64,000 nucleotides of DNA from an uncultured Bacteroidales bacterium (GTDB lineage: Bacteria > Bacteroidota > Bacteroidia > Bacteroidales > Bacteroidaceae). The notes under the pieces were generated by a model. It saw only the letters and a program-made list of their open reading frames with translations. It had not been told where the DNA came from and made no database searches. Every line of letters starts with the position of its first letter. Position 1 is the stretch's first letter. The DNA is taken from contig CADCIP010000005.1 of NCBI GenBank assembly GCA_902801485.1, positions 36,310 to 100,309 of the forward strand, in the 5' to 3' direction. A program made the translations under genes and the position numbers. This document shows positions 8,183 through 16,725 of this stretch, piece after piece.

Positions 8183-9271
8183 TTACACTAGGTTGGGGAT
8201 GCCATTCAATTCATTCTGGATATACTCCAGTGATGCTATCTTTTCCTTCGTTTCCTCCAAATTCAGACGTTTTGTATTGTTACTATTAAACTCTTCAATG
8301 GTAGCACGCTTTACATCACCCTCTTTGAAGTACTTGTCATAGTTCAAGTCGCGATTGTCTGCAGGTACTGCATAGAAATTTCCCATATCAATAGCCTTTG
8401 CTGCCTCTTCCTTGGTGAGCAGGGTCTCGTACATCTTCTCACCGTGACGGATACCGATAACCCGAATTTCGGGTTTTGTTTCAGGTTTCAGGGTTTCAGG
8501 ATTCAGGTCACGACCATACTGGTGCTTGAAGAGTTCTACCACAGCTTCTGCCTGGGTCTGAATGGTGCAGGCAGGTGCCTTTTGAACAAGGATGTCACCA
8601 TTCTTGCCATTTTCAAAGGCAAAGAGTACCAAATCCACCGCCTCTTCGAGAGACATAATGAAGCGGGTCATATTAGGTTCTGTCAATGTAATGGGATTAC
8701 CCTTGCGAATCTGGTCAATCCAAAGAGGTATAACGGAACCACGTGAGCACATCACATTACCATAACGAGTGCAACAAATCTTGGTATCCCCACTCAGACG
8801 GCTCTTGGCCACAGCAATTTTCTCTTCAATAGCCTTGGTGATACCCATAGCATTGATAGGATATGCTGCCTTATCGGTGCTCAAGCAAATCACGCACTTA
8901 ACACCTGCCTCAATGGCAGCATCCAGGGTGTTATCAGTACCAATCACATTGGTCTTCACAGCCTCCATAGGGAAGAACTCACAACTGGGCACCTGCTTCA
9001 AGGCAGCAGCATGGAACACATAATCCACACCTTGCATAGCATAATGTAACGTCGATCTATTGCGAACATCACCAATATAGAATTTTATCTTGTTAGCGAC
9101 TTCCGGCATACGTGCCTGGAAGTCGTGACGCATATCATCCTGTTTCTTCTCATCGCGGCTAAAAATACGGATTTCTCCAATATCGGTTCTTAGGAATCTA
9201 TTCAGAACGGCATTACCAAAACTACCAGTACCTCCCGTAATGAGGAGGACTTTGTCCTTAAATACTGACAT
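8183..9271 (-). CDS. capE: UDP-GlcNAc 4,6-dehydratase/5-epimerase (CapE/FnlA)
   Basis: 362 residues; first step toward UDP-L-FucNAc, an inverting UDP-N-acetylglucosamine 4,6-dehydratase with 5-epimerase activity. Motifs: LLITGGTGSFGNAVLNRFL near the N-terminus, FSRDEKKQDDMR, AALKQVPSCEFFPMEAVKTN and STDKAAYPINAMGITK. The last has Met in place of the usual SDR Tyr (MxxxK), as known for the inverting FlaA1/PseB/CapE group. Residues near 255-268 (LNPETLKPETKPE) come from a TTTCAGG-type repeat (8469-8507) also seen at 22252-22280, so they look inserted. A truncated second copy of its 3' end lies at 22.3 kb. Confidence 0.93.
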   Translation of the reverse strand: MSVFKDKVLLITGGTGSFGNAVLNRFLRTDIGEIRIFSRDEKKQDDMRHDFQARMPEVANKIKFYIGDVRNRSTLHYAMQGVDYVFHAAALKQVPSCEFFPMEAVKTNVIGTDNTLDAAIEAGVKCVICLSTDKAAYPINAMGITKAIEEKIAVAKSRLSGDTKICCTRYGNVMCSRGSVIPLWIDQIRKGNPITLTEPNMTRFIMSLEEAVDLVLFAFENGKNGDILVQKAPACTIQTQAEAVVELFKHQYGRDLNPETLKPETKPEIRVIGIRHGEKMYETLLTKEEAAKAIDMGNFYAVPADNRDLNYDKYFKEGDVKRATIEEFNSNNTKRLNLEETKEKIASLEYIQNELNGIPNLV

Positions 9272-9316
9272 AATATTATTTTGTTTAATTGTTTAATCTA
9301 CTTTGTTTGTTGAATG

Positions 9317-9379
9317 TTAGAACCAATCTTTGAGGGCTCCACCAACGAAGCCGCATCCAATAATTCCAACGTTAATCAT
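9317..9379 (-). pseudogene. 20-codon stub of a nucleotide-sugar dehydrogenase-like gene
   Basis: An ATG at 9379 reads MINVGIIGCGFVGGALKDWF and stops at 9317. This is the Rossmann nucleotide-binding start (GxGxxG with FVG) of UDP-glucose/UDP-ManNAc dehydrogenase-type proteins, which are normally about 300-450 residues. An A-rich leader precedes the ATG. It lies just upstream of capE at the edge of the accessory island. Deletion remnant is the simplest reading; a small regulatory peptide is a less likely alternative. Confidence 0.5.
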
Positions 9380-9605
9380 TGTGTTTGTTTTTATAATATG
9401 TTTGTTTTTTTGTTTTATTTAGTCTATTCAGTTGCGCTAACACTTCCGGCTATCAAGAGATGCGGGCTGCGGAATAGTTGTGGGACATTTATGGTTCACG
9501 GTTAATGGTTCATGGTTAATGGTTTTATAACCACGAATTCCTTACCTTTATCGTCAACGCTTATGGACCAAGCGTTAGTTCTGTTGAATCAGTAGCCTCA
9601 AATAT
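9380..9605. other. Intergenic stretch with short repeats, no gene seen
   Basis: T-rich at 9380-9420. Around 9488-9525 it has the words ATGGTTCACGGTTAATGG and TTCATGGTTAATGG, a family also seen inside upxY near 38.2 kb. No supported reading frame. Confidence 0.4.
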
Positions 9606-9875
9606 CTATATTTCCTCCCAAGTTAAACTCTTATCGTGATCATCTATTTTCTTATCTCTGGCTTCATTATCTTTTCCGTCAGAATACCATATTACTGCAG
9701 GAACTATAACTGTCAAGCCCGACAGAACGCCCACAATATATTGTATATTTTTCTCATCTACAAAAGACAGTATCATACACACCACCGCCCCTGCAATAAC
9801 AACCGCCATCAAAAGCTTCTTCCAGTTTTTATGAATAAACATTCTCATATCCTTTCTCTTTCCGTTGTTATTCAA
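9606..9875 (-). CDS. Small two-helix membrane protein next to the DUF262/ATPase pair
   Basis: Up to 89 residues; an internal start at MRMFIHKNWKKLLMAV is also possible. Two hydrophobic segments (LLMAVVIAGAVVCMILSF and YIVGVLSGLTVIVPAVIWY) are separated by a short charged loop, and the C-terminus is charged. I do not recognise a family. It begins about 50 bp after the stop of the SMC-like ATPase and is co-oriented, so it may belong to that module. In a defence setting a small membrane protein could be an effector, but nothing in the sequence proves this. Confidence 0.5.
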   Translation of the reverse strand: MNNNGKRKDMRMFIHKNWKKLLMAVVIAGAVVCMILSFVDEKNIQYIVGVLSGLTVIVPAVIWYSDGKDNEARDKKIDDHDKSLTWEEI

Positions 9876-9924
9876 TTCCTCATTCCGTACAGGTTAATCC
9901 AGGATTAATTGGAATCATCTTAAG

Positions 9925-11844
9925 TTATATTAAACTTAACAAGAGCTGTTTTAAAGGTTGTTTTGTATCGTCTTCTTTTGGGAACACAAACATATCCTCC
10001 ATTGCTTCTGCTACAATATCGGTTTTATGTTCATTATTGCGAATATAATAGATTATCTTATCATGACAATCCTGGAGACTACGATACACCATAACTTTTG
10101 CCAATGTATTGTTGTTATTAATTTGTTGTGATTCCTTTACACCTCCACTAGTCATTCCTTCTATCTTTAGTGTTCGTATTTCACACAAGCTAAAGCTTTG
10201 CCCCCCATTATTGTTGTCATAACGATACAAATTCTCATTTAGACGAAGCGTATATTTATTCCACCAGCCTGAGATTCCTCTTACAATGAACTCGAACTTT
10301 TGATCTTTTTCACAAACAACCCTACAATGAGTCGAATAGTCTGCACGCGCTAATTCATCACTTAATGTGCCGTATATTCGTATGGCTCTCTTCAATTCTG
10401 ACTTGTATATGGGGACATCTGGCACATAATGTGATAATGGATGCAAAAGTGGATGTAAAAGACTACTTAGTTCTGCTAACTGATTACCAATTATTAATGA
10501 CGGAACAATATAATCTGGCATCTGTGAGACAAACACTCTACATGCACTTACAAGTTTTGTGAGTTTAAATGCTGGAATAAGGTCAAAATTCTCATCTCGT
10601 ATCGCTTTGTCAAACATTTTTGTTTGGAGTAACTCTTCAAAAGATTTACGCAGATAATTCGCTGAAGCAGGATAATCTGGATGTTCTTTTTCGGAAAAAT
10701 AGCTGCAAGCTTTCCCATAATATGATTCAGGATTCACCAAGATGGGACTAACATTCTTATTACCAGCAGCGTCGCTTACTTCGCCTTCATACATTTCATA
10801 AAACTTCCATGCTTCATCATCCGAAAGAATCTCTTTTGCCTGATGATACCAACTCTTATCATAAGTGGTTATGATACGTTGAAAATCAGAAAACTCCTGT
10901 TTAACAATATTAAGCACAGGAAGGCGATTTCCTAAGTCAAGTCCGATAAACACATCATCCAAGAAAAGAACTCGAGTATCGTTGGTTTGCGCTATCAATT
11001 TCAAGGAGGATAGATAAAGACATGTGGCAATGGCTGAGAGACGGGCTTCATTTAAACTTTCGTTGTAGTTAGGCAAGATTTTACCGTGATGCTTTACCTT
11101 CACATACACCTCTCCTTTCACCTTGACATTGCGAATATAGTCTGGGTCGTGAAACTGAACCTGAGCATCTACCAGTTCTATCTCTAACCCCATATCACCA
11201 AAATTACGACTCATCATTGGAGTAAACTCGGCATTTAATTTTGTAATGAGATTAGGAAAGAGATCTTTCAACTTACGGAAATCATCCTTGCCTTGCAAAA
11301 AGCTAAGGTCAGTGCGGTGATACGCATCGTGACATTCTTTCTCAATACCAGCAATAAAATCTCGTATAGTACGGGTGTCGACACCTGCGGCTACATAATT
11401 GCCAAGCAATTCTGTAATAAGTCCAAACAGATTGGGGCGATTGCCATTATTTAAATACACCCGCAATAGTTGTGAATAGTCCAAGAATCCACTGGCGCGA
11501 TGACTTGTCATTATGAATGGCTGTGCATTAGTGGTCTGTGCGGCATTGGTGCTTATTGTGTAAGTCTGCTCCGTTCCCGCATGAATATTTCCAGCAGCAT
11601 CCACTTCGGTATAGGTGACAGCCACCTTTCCATCTGAGCGACCAGAAAACTGATTAATTTCAAAAGTCTTGGTAGGGTCTACACTGCTCTCTAAAAAATA
11701 GCGTAAGGCTTTGTATAGGGAACTCTTTCCACTTCCGTTTTCGCCATAGACCAGCAAATTCTCACCTGCAGGCATCTTAATGTCAAGTGGATAAACATAT
11801 GCCCTGAAATTGTCAAGTGTGATTTTTGTAATCCTACGCATCAT
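9925..11844 (-). CDS. SMC/RecF-like AAA ATPase paired with a double DUF262 protein
   Basis: About 639 residues from the ATG at 11844, two bases after the stop of the upstream DUF262 gene (a TTG three codons earlier overlaps that gene). The Walker A motif VYGENGSGKSSLYKALRYF comes early, after ITLDNFRAYVYPLD, as in RecF/SMC-type ATPases. A signature-like segment LNEARLSAIATCLYLSSLK and a Walker B RVLFLDDVFIGLDLGNR follow around residues 260-300. The C-terminal half is not recognised. ATPases of this class often serve as sensor or motor subunits in phage-defence systems. The coupling of the two genes indicates that the products act together. Substrate and activity are unknown. Confidence 0.75.
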   Translation of the reverse strand: MMRRITKITLDNFRAYVYPLDIKMPAGENLLVYGENGSGKSSLYKALRYFLESSVDPTKTFEINQFSGRSDGKVAVTYTEVDAAGNIHAGTEQTYTISTNAAQTTNAQPFIMTSHRASGFLDYSQLLRVYLNNGNRPNLFGLITELLGNYVAAGVDTRTIRDFIAGIEKECHDAYHRTDLSFLQGKDDFRKLKDLFPNLITKLNAEFTPMMSRNFGDMGLEIELVDAQVQFHDPDYIRNVKVKGEVYVKVKHHGKILPNYNESLNEARLSAIATCLYLSSLKLIAQTNDTRVLFLDDVFIGLDLGNRLPVLNIVKQEFSDFQRIITTYDKSWYHQAKEILSDDEAWKFYEMYEGEVSDAAGNKNVSPILVNPESYYGKACSYFSEKEHPDYPASANYLRKSFEELLQTKMFDKAIRDENFDLIPAFKLTKLVSACRVFVSQMPDYIVPSLIIGNQLAELSSLLHPLLHPLSHYVPDVPIYKSELKRAIRIYGTLSDELARADYSTHCRVVCEKDQKFEFIVRGISGWWNKYTLRLNENLYRYDNNNGGQSFSLCEIRTLKIEGMTSGGVKESQQINNNNTLAKVMVYRSLQDCHDKIIYYIRNNEHKTDIVAEAMEDMFVFPKEDDTKQPLKQLLLSLI

Positions 11845-11846
11845 TT

Positions 11847-14822
11847 CTACCAATTTTCCATCTTCCTGGAGATTTCCAAATCAATGCTCTTAAGCAGCAT
11901 TAGCGCCATCTGAGCATCTGGCTGACTCTCGCGACTATATACTTCTTTCAGGATTATTATCCTTCTGTTCTCGTCGTCTACCTCAGCAAGGTCTGGCAAT
12001 TCTTTAACTATGTCAAGAACACTGATATTGGCACGACGGAACTCGTCTGTGGCGATGCGTTCATACATCATCAGGTCAAGAATGCGCTCAAAGAAATCAC
12101 GCTCTAAACCTGTAGCAATCTCCGTATAGAGTAAGACCTTTACCATTTGAGCCTGCACTGCTGGTGGCACAAAGGGAATGTCAAAGTTGAACACCGTTGT
12201 TTTTTTAATCTGTGGGGTCTTTAAAGCTGTGCAATAGTAATAGAACAAACGGCTCTTAAGGACACTCTCTACATAGCGTGGTTCAACGCCACTGCGGGCT
12301 ATTTTTATACCCAATTGCTGTTTCATCAGAGGAAGCTCCCCCTGAACATGCTGCACATTGAAGCGTCGCATTGGTGTCTGTATCATATCCAGAACCATAT
12401 CCACATTTTGCCTCTCCTCCTCGAGGGATTCCTTTTCAATCTTCTCCTCGCGGTTCTCTTTACACTCAAATAACTCTGCAACTTCCGGAAGATGAAAATC
12501 TACCTCTGGCTCAATGGAGGCATACTTATTACGGAAATCGCTCACTGCTATCTTGAATTCATCTATATCTGTACCATCAGAGAACATGGTTACAATCTCT
12601 TTCACATGGTTAAACACCATGAAGCGGTCATCAGCAATCTTCCGGTTGGAGAGGTCGTGAAGCAGAATCCACAATAGGTAAAACATCATCTGGGTACGCT
12701 TGCTGCCCTCGAAGTTCAGTAGATTGTCGAAGCGTTTACCGAGGCTTACGCTGCTGGAACTTGTGCTCAGCAAGTCCTGGTCAAGGATGGTTTTCACATT
12801 ACGTACAAAACCAAATTCAAGACTATTGACGGCACATATGAAGTCGCTATGGTCTTCCTGCTCCATTAGTTTAGATATTTCGGGCCGCAAACGGAAACGA
12901 CAGTTTATACGATTACCTATTTTAAACAATTCCAGCGTGCGCTCTGGTACAAGCTCACCCTCGGCATTACCATTCTTTAGGTAGGCATATTGGAAGTAAG
13001 CCAGTGTGGTGAACAGGTTCTCGTTGTCCATACGATCGTTCTTCTGACGCAGATAAAACCACTTGTCGTTGTGGCTCACAGCGTTCTTGATGGTCTCTAT
13101 CAATTCGCGATCTGCGAATGAATTCCACATCTCAAAACTGTCCTTGGCTATAGGATAGGGCTTGTTGTTCAGGCGCACAAACAAATCAACGGGGTCAAAG
13201 TTCGGGTTTTGGCTCTCCTTGATGTCAATCACCGATAGGTCAGCACTCATAATCTTGTTACGGTCTTTCACCGATAAATCTTCAAAGCGATGATTCTGCA
13301 AGTCCTTTAAGATTCCGTTGTCCTTAAGGTCAAGCGAGAACTTGTTCTGCTTAGAGTACTGCTCGTTGCCCTGCTCGTCCTTATAAGGTTTGCCAATAAA
13401 GCCAAGGATGCTCAGGATGCGCTGCTGACCATCAATCACCTCACTCACGCCATCTTCACGCTTATAAACAAAGATAGGAGGCAACGTGATGTTCAAAAGA
13501 AGGCTCTCAATAATGGAAGAGGATTTCTTACGGTTGCCCACCTCGTTGCGCTGGTAAGGCGGGCGTATAAGGAAGCGATCGCTGTTGATGTTCAACAACA
13601 ACTCGCTCACTTCCACAGAGGTGGGGTCGGGCTTGTTAATACGCAAGTCATCAAACTTTTGCGGAGCTTCTTGCGTAAGGACTATCTGCTTGTTCTCGAT
13701 CTTAAATTTTTCGTTATTGTATAGATACAGTGTAAAATCGCAATGGTATTCTTCTGAAAAGAAGTCTGCCGTACATTTAAAACGCTCAAAGAGGATGTTG
13801 GCAAAAGAGCTACGGACAGTAGTATATTTTTCAATATTCTCCTTGACATAATTCACTAAACGGTTACGCATGAACATATCCTCTTGCAGATGGCAGTCTT
13901 TTTCCATTTCTACAATGGAGATAGCCCAATATAGACACTCCCCAATTAACTGGTTGTAAGGTACTTCTGCATCCATGAAGCCAGACTCTATGAAATCAAG
14001 CAAGCCTAAACGGCGTCTGAAATCATCATAGACATCCTTGATTTCATCCTCGGTAATCTGGTCGGAAAGCAACTCAAAGTATTTACGGATAACCTTTTGC
14101 TTCTGTATGGCGTAGTACTTAATGGGGATGCGGTTCAGCACCAGCATCTCGCGAATCTTCATCGTTTTCTGCTCAGGTTTACTCTTCTCCAAGCGAAGCA
14201 CGCGCGAAAGGATGATGTCAAAGCTGGAGTCTTCCTTCAGTTCGTGCTTCAGGTAGGTATTCAGGTCATTGTAGTAGTACTGCGCTTTGTAGATGTCCAA
14301 GTTCTTCAGCGGCGTAATGCCAGAGTTGTAACGCTGGAAAATTTCCTTCTTCAAGGCATCCTCCTCTTCAAGAGTATGGTCTGTAAGGAAACGTATCTCA
14401 ATGATTCGGATACGGGTCTCTTGGAACAGCAATTTGTAGTTGTCGGGCAGTTCTTCGAAGGTCTTTCCTACAATCTCTTTCACCTCGCCCAAACGTTGCA
14501 AACCATTCTTTTTTAGTCGTAGGTCACCTTGTACAAAACGCAAGATAGTTTGGTAACGCTGGCGGCCATCAATAATCTCATTCTTGATAGCCTCGTCTGT
14601 AATGGTCTTGAAGTAAACCAGTGGCGGTATTTCCGTGCCCAGAAATATACTCTCAATGAAATATGTCGCCTTTTCATCGTCCCATACGTAATTGCGCTGA
14701 TACGACGGTTTGTAATCAGTCACCTCCTGGCTATCCTGATTAAAAAACACGCCCATGATAGACCGCAATTTGCTGCCTATCTGGATTCTACTTCCAAAAA
14801 TATTTTTTAATTCAACGCTCAT
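11847..14822 (-). CDS. Large protein with two tandem DUF262 domains
   Basis: 991 residues with two copies of the DUF262 (ParB/sulfiredoxin-like) signature. Copy 1: SYQRNYVW at about 40-47, EIPPLVYF, and IIDGRQRYQTIL at about 83-94. Copy 2: PPYQRNEVGNRKKSSSIIES near 420-440, TLPPIFVY, and VIDGQQRILSIL near 461-472. In GmrSD-type restriction enzymes and SspE a single DUF262 domain hydrolyses nucleotide and precedes a DUF1524 HNH nuclease. Here I see no HNH motif in the remaining 500 residues, which are helical and charged. The gene leads a two- or three-gene module with an SMC-like ATPase. A defence role is inferred from domain type and neighbours; the architecture is not one I can name. Confidence 0.75.
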   Translation of the reverse strand: MSVELKNIFGSRIQIGSKLRSIMGVFFNQDSQEVTDYKPSYQRNYVWDDEKATYFIESIFLGTEIPPLVYFKTITDEAIKNEIIDGRQRYQTILRFVQGDLRLKKNGLQRLGEVKEIVGKTFEELPDNYKLLFQETRIRIIEIRFLTDHTLEEEDALKKEIFQRYNSGITPLKNLDIYKAQYYYNDLNTYLKHELKEDSSFDIILSRVLRLEKSKPEQKTMKIREMLVLNRIPIKYYAIQKQKVIRKYFELLSDQITEDEIKDVYDDFRRRLGLLDFIESGFMDAEVPYNQLIGECLYWAISIVEMEKDCHLQEDMFMRNRLVNYVKENIEKYTTVRSSFANILFERFKCTADFFSEEYHCDFTLYLYNNEKFKIENKQIVLTQEAPQKFDDLRINKPDPTSVEVSELLLNINSDRFLIRPPYQRNEVGNRKKSSSIIESLLLNITLPPIFVYKREDGVSEVIDGQQRILSILGFIGKPYKDEQGNEQYSKQNKFSLDLKDNGILKDLQNHRFEDLSVKDRNKIMSADLSVIDIKESQNPNFDPVDLFVRLNNKPYPIAKDSFEMWNSFADRELIETIKNAVSHNDKWFYLRQKNDRMDNENLFTTLAYFQYAYLKNGNAEGELVPERTLELFKIGNRINCRFRLRPEISKLMEQEDHSDFICAVNSLEFGFVRNVKTILDQDLLSTSSSSVSLGKRFDNLLNFEGSKRTQMMFYLLWILLHDLSNRKIADDRFMVFNHVKEIVTMFSDGTDIDEFKIAVSDFRNKYASIEPEVDFHLPEVAELFECKENREEKIEKESLEEERQNVDMVLDMIQTPMRRFNVQHVQGELPLMKQQLGIKIARSGVEPRYVESVLKSRLFYYYCTALKTPQIKKTTVFNFDIPFVPPAVQAQMVKVLLYTEIATGLERDFFERILDLMMYERIATDEFRRANISVLDIVKELPDLAEVDDENRRIIILKEVYSRESQPDAQMALMLLKSIDLEISRKMENW

Positions 14823-14993
14823 AATAATTCACTGGAACTATTAGTTTATATTCATTCGTTTTCTCTGACGTCTGGCAATAGGTTTGTGTCACCTACGACC
14901 ACGAACCATATCCATCTGACTTATTTTGTTTTAATTGGGTTTATATTGTATTTATTTGGATTCAGGATCAGGACCGGGATCAGGGGGACGGTT

Positions 14994-15107
14994 CTACTGA
15001 CCCACTTTCATTTTACTATTTATTCGTTGTATAACACCGTAACTGATACCCGTAAGCCTTGATAATTGCCGCAATGGTGCGCCATACCGAATGGCTTCGA
15101 CTAATGG
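14994..15107 (-). pseudogene. C-terminal remnant of a REP-associated transposase-like gene
   Basis: The minus strand encodes 37 codons to a TAG at 14994: a helix-turn-helix-like stretch EAIRYGAPLRQLSRLTGISY followed by GVIQRINSKMK. This resembles the C-terminal helix-turn-helix of RAYT (IS200-related) transposases of Bacteroidetes. The following bases contain AACCGTCCCCCTGATCC, similar to REP sequences that follow such genes. The rest of the gene is absent. Identification is by resemblance only. Confidence 0.4.
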
Positions 15108-15240
15108 CTGATGGAAGAGTTTTATGATGGAAGATGGCTGAGAGATGATGGCTGAGGGATGAAGGAAGAGGATTCCGAGGGAAGATGTCAGATGTCAGAT
15201 GGAAGATGTCAGATGGAAGATGTCAGATGGAAGATGTGAT
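15108..15240. repeat. GATGGAAGATGTCAG-type repeat tract
   Basis: Several imperfect copies of ATGGAAGATGTCAG, plus GATGGCTGAG and AAGGAAGAGG variants. The same family flanks or enters the four-helix-bundle genes at 17.5 and 22.4 kb, the ORF6N remnant at 26.7 kb and gmd. Confidence 0.65.
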
Positions 15241-15359
15241 TCTTTTAGCTTCGTTGACTTTGCTCATGCTCGGGATAGTGAGCAAGTTCCCTCTCCTCTC
15301 GCTTACCCGCATAGTTCGCGCCTGCCGGGGCATTTGGGTATTAAAATGTCACAAGGACA

Positions 15360-15770
15360 TTATTGACGGAATACAAAGTCGTCTTTGATGGCTTCCACGA
15401 GGTTGAGTGGCGGTAATACTATCGGATTTAACACTGTATTCTCAGTCTTGGTATGGATAATACCACGTACTGTTCCTATAGCAATGGTTGCAAGATAGCG
15501 CAAGAAAGCGACTTCTATGCGTCCAAGTTCAGAAATTTGCCTGCTACCTTCTTCCTTAATGCCAAAGAAGCAAATGACTTCTGTAGTAAGAAGAAGCTTC
15601 TCGTCCTGAATATACGATAACTTCGTTACGCAGAAAATGTCATTGATTTCTTTATTAACGCCAAAATTGAACTCCGACTGAATATTAACGTCATTTCCAT
15701 TAACCAACAAGTCTGGAAACATGGCAAACTGTTGTGTCTTGATTTGTCGAATTCGAAATGGTATAGTCAT
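15360..15770 (-). CDS. SecB-like chaperone-fold protein, partner of the HTH gene
   Basis: 136 residues, cytoplasmic. Alternating strands followed by ATIAIGTVRGIIHTKTEN and LNPIVLPPLNLVEAI resemble the C-terminal half of SecB-like proteins in Bacteroidetes; true SecB has a comparable proline-rich segment near its end. SecB-like chaperones are known to control toxin-antitoxin pairs (TAC systems). It starts two bases after the stop of the HTH gene, so the two are co-translated. No toxin gene is seen next to them. The SecB assignment is moderate and rests on pattern, not alignment. Confidence 0.5.
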   Translation of the reverse strand: MTIPFRIRQIKTQQFAMFPDLLVNGNDVNIQSEFNFGVNKEINDIFCVTKLSYIQDEKLLLTTEVICFFGIKEEGSRQISELGRIEVAFLRYLATIAIGTVRGIIHTKTENTVLNPIVLPPLNLVEAIKDDFVFRQ

Positions 15771-15772
15771 AA

Positions 15773-16132
15773 TTATGCTGCTAACAAATAGGATAAATCA
15801 GGCATTTCCGATGTAGCATCTGCTTTGTCAGTGCTATTTGCCTGAAGGATATACTCTTTTTCGTCGGAATGGATATACTCATCTACATCAGAAAATGTAA
15901 TCTCGGGAATCTTGTTGATAGCTAATGACAACTCCACAAACTTACTCAGTTTATGATCGAAATCTCCATTTAAAAGTTGTGTTACATATCCTTTTGAGCA
16001 ACCGAGATACTCTGCCAGCTGACTCTTGTTCATATGGCGGCTATCCATAAAGGAAGCTATCTGCCGATAGAGTTCCATCTGAAGACCTGCAGTCCAATAA
16101 GATGGGCTCTTTAATAATTCTTCTCGCGTCAT
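15773..16132 (-). CDS. XRE-family HTH protein (antitoxin-like)
   Basis: 119 residues. A Cro/CI-type helix-turn-helix lies at about residues 35-65 (MNKSQLAEYLGCSKGYVTQL). The N-terminus is helical, and the C-terminal tail (SEMPDLSYLLAA) is the sort of hydrophobic tail used as a chaperone-addiction segment in TAC antitoxins. A good promoter lies upstream with a palindrome overlapping its -33 region, which suggests autoregulation. It is the first gene of a pair with the SecB-like protein. Confidence 0.75.
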   Translation of the reverse strand: MTREELLKSPSYWTAGLQMELYRQIASFMDSRHMNKSQLAEYLGCSKGYVTQLLNGDFDHKLSKFVELSLAINKIPEITFSDVDEYIHSDEKEYILQANSTDKADATSEMPDLSYLLAA

Positions 16133-16192
16133 TTTTTTCTCATTAGTGATGCCAAATAAAGATTCTTCAACTTACGGAATTCATTCTGGAGT

Positions 16193-16224
16193 GCAAATAT
16201 AGACATAATACTGTTTAGCTACAA
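16193..16224 (-). promoter_or_regulatory. Promoter of the HTH/SecB-like pair, with operator-like palindrome
   Basis: On the minus strand TTG (16224-16222) is 20 bases from TATATTTGC (16201-16193), an exact fit to the Bacteroidetes TTG-N20-TAnnTTTG form. The imperfect palindrome TTTAG...CTAAA at 16214-16229 overlaps the upstream element, a likely binding site for the HTH protein. Confidence 0.7.
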
Positions 16225-16245
16225 CTAAATTCCGGCAGATTAACT

Positions 16246-16473
16246 CTAATTAACACTCCCATACTGCTGTGATTTAGTATAATCTTCGCACACCAGAGAA
16301 ACTAACTTATCAAAATAGTCGTCTACAGACATGGTGGTTGACATTATATGCTCACTGGTTGAGGTATGCTTCATCGATGTGCTGCGAGTATTTCTCACAT
16401 TGTAAGAAACAGCGGGATCAGCAACTTTGTTAATGGGACTTTCTTCTATTGTATATTTTTTTTCATTTATCAA
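16246..16473 (-). CDS. Orphan small antitoxin-like protein
   Basis: 75 residues. The N-terminal segment YTIEESPINKVADPAVSYNV parallels EEITPKVSEPVVAYNARN in the ParE-partner antitoxin at 17.0-17.3 kb, so the two are probably related. No toxin gene follows it: the next 110 bases hold only the promoter of the HTH pair. It is therefore likely an antitoxin whose partner was lost, or a stand-alone regulator. Confidence 0.5.
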   Translation of the reverse strand: MINEKKYTIEESPINKVADPAVSYNVRNTRSTSMKHTSTSEHIMSTTMSVDDYFDKLVSLVCEDYTKSQQYGSVN

Positions 16474-16530
16474 GAATTTGCGAATCTTCTTTAGCGAACA
16501 CGGATCACACGGATATCACAGATTTGTTTT

Positions 16531-16690
16531 AACAAAAACCTCAAAAACACTTTTGTTCTGGTCGAGACTACGTCTCTGATGCTGTAGCTGTCTGCTTTTC
16601 CTCGTAAGCGAGCTTCCGGATAAAAGCCCACACCTACCTCATCAATTCCAATGGAATTTAAACCAAACCAAAAGAAAAAACATTGAAAAC
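16531..16690 (-). repeat. Structured palindromic element A (T-rich ends, outer stem, hairpins)
   Basis: On the minus strand the left end is GTTTTCAATGTTTTTTC and the right end GTGTTTTTGAGGTTTTTGTT. The outer arms are CTTTTGTTCTGGT (plus, from 16550) and its near complement ending at 16673, pairing 11 of 13. Inside are the hairpins GAGAC-TAC-GTCTC (16564-16576), CTCG-TAAG-CGAG (16601-16612) and AATTCC-AAT-GGAATT (16644-16658). Other copies: 39573-39728, 39774-39940, 60671-60845. Confidence 0.7.
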
Positions 16691-16725
16691 AAGTTTGAGG
16701 GCTGAAGGCTGAAGAAAACCATTGT

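Larger units (their letters stand above)
14823..15359. other. Intergenic region with transposase remnant and repeat tract
   Basis: Holds a RAYT-like C-terminal remnant (14994-15107), a REP-like word (GGGGGACGGTTCTACTGACC near 14983) and a tract of GATGGAAGATGTCAGATGG-type repeats (15108-15240). No intact gene is apparent. Confidence 0.5.

Noticed and set aside
9314-9505. 63-residue plus-strand frame
   Set aside because: Antisense to the dehydrogenase stub and repeat tract; no support.
11847-14822. GmrSD-type IV restriction enzyme
   Set aside because: Two DUF262 domains but no HNH/DUF1524 motif could be found in the remainder.
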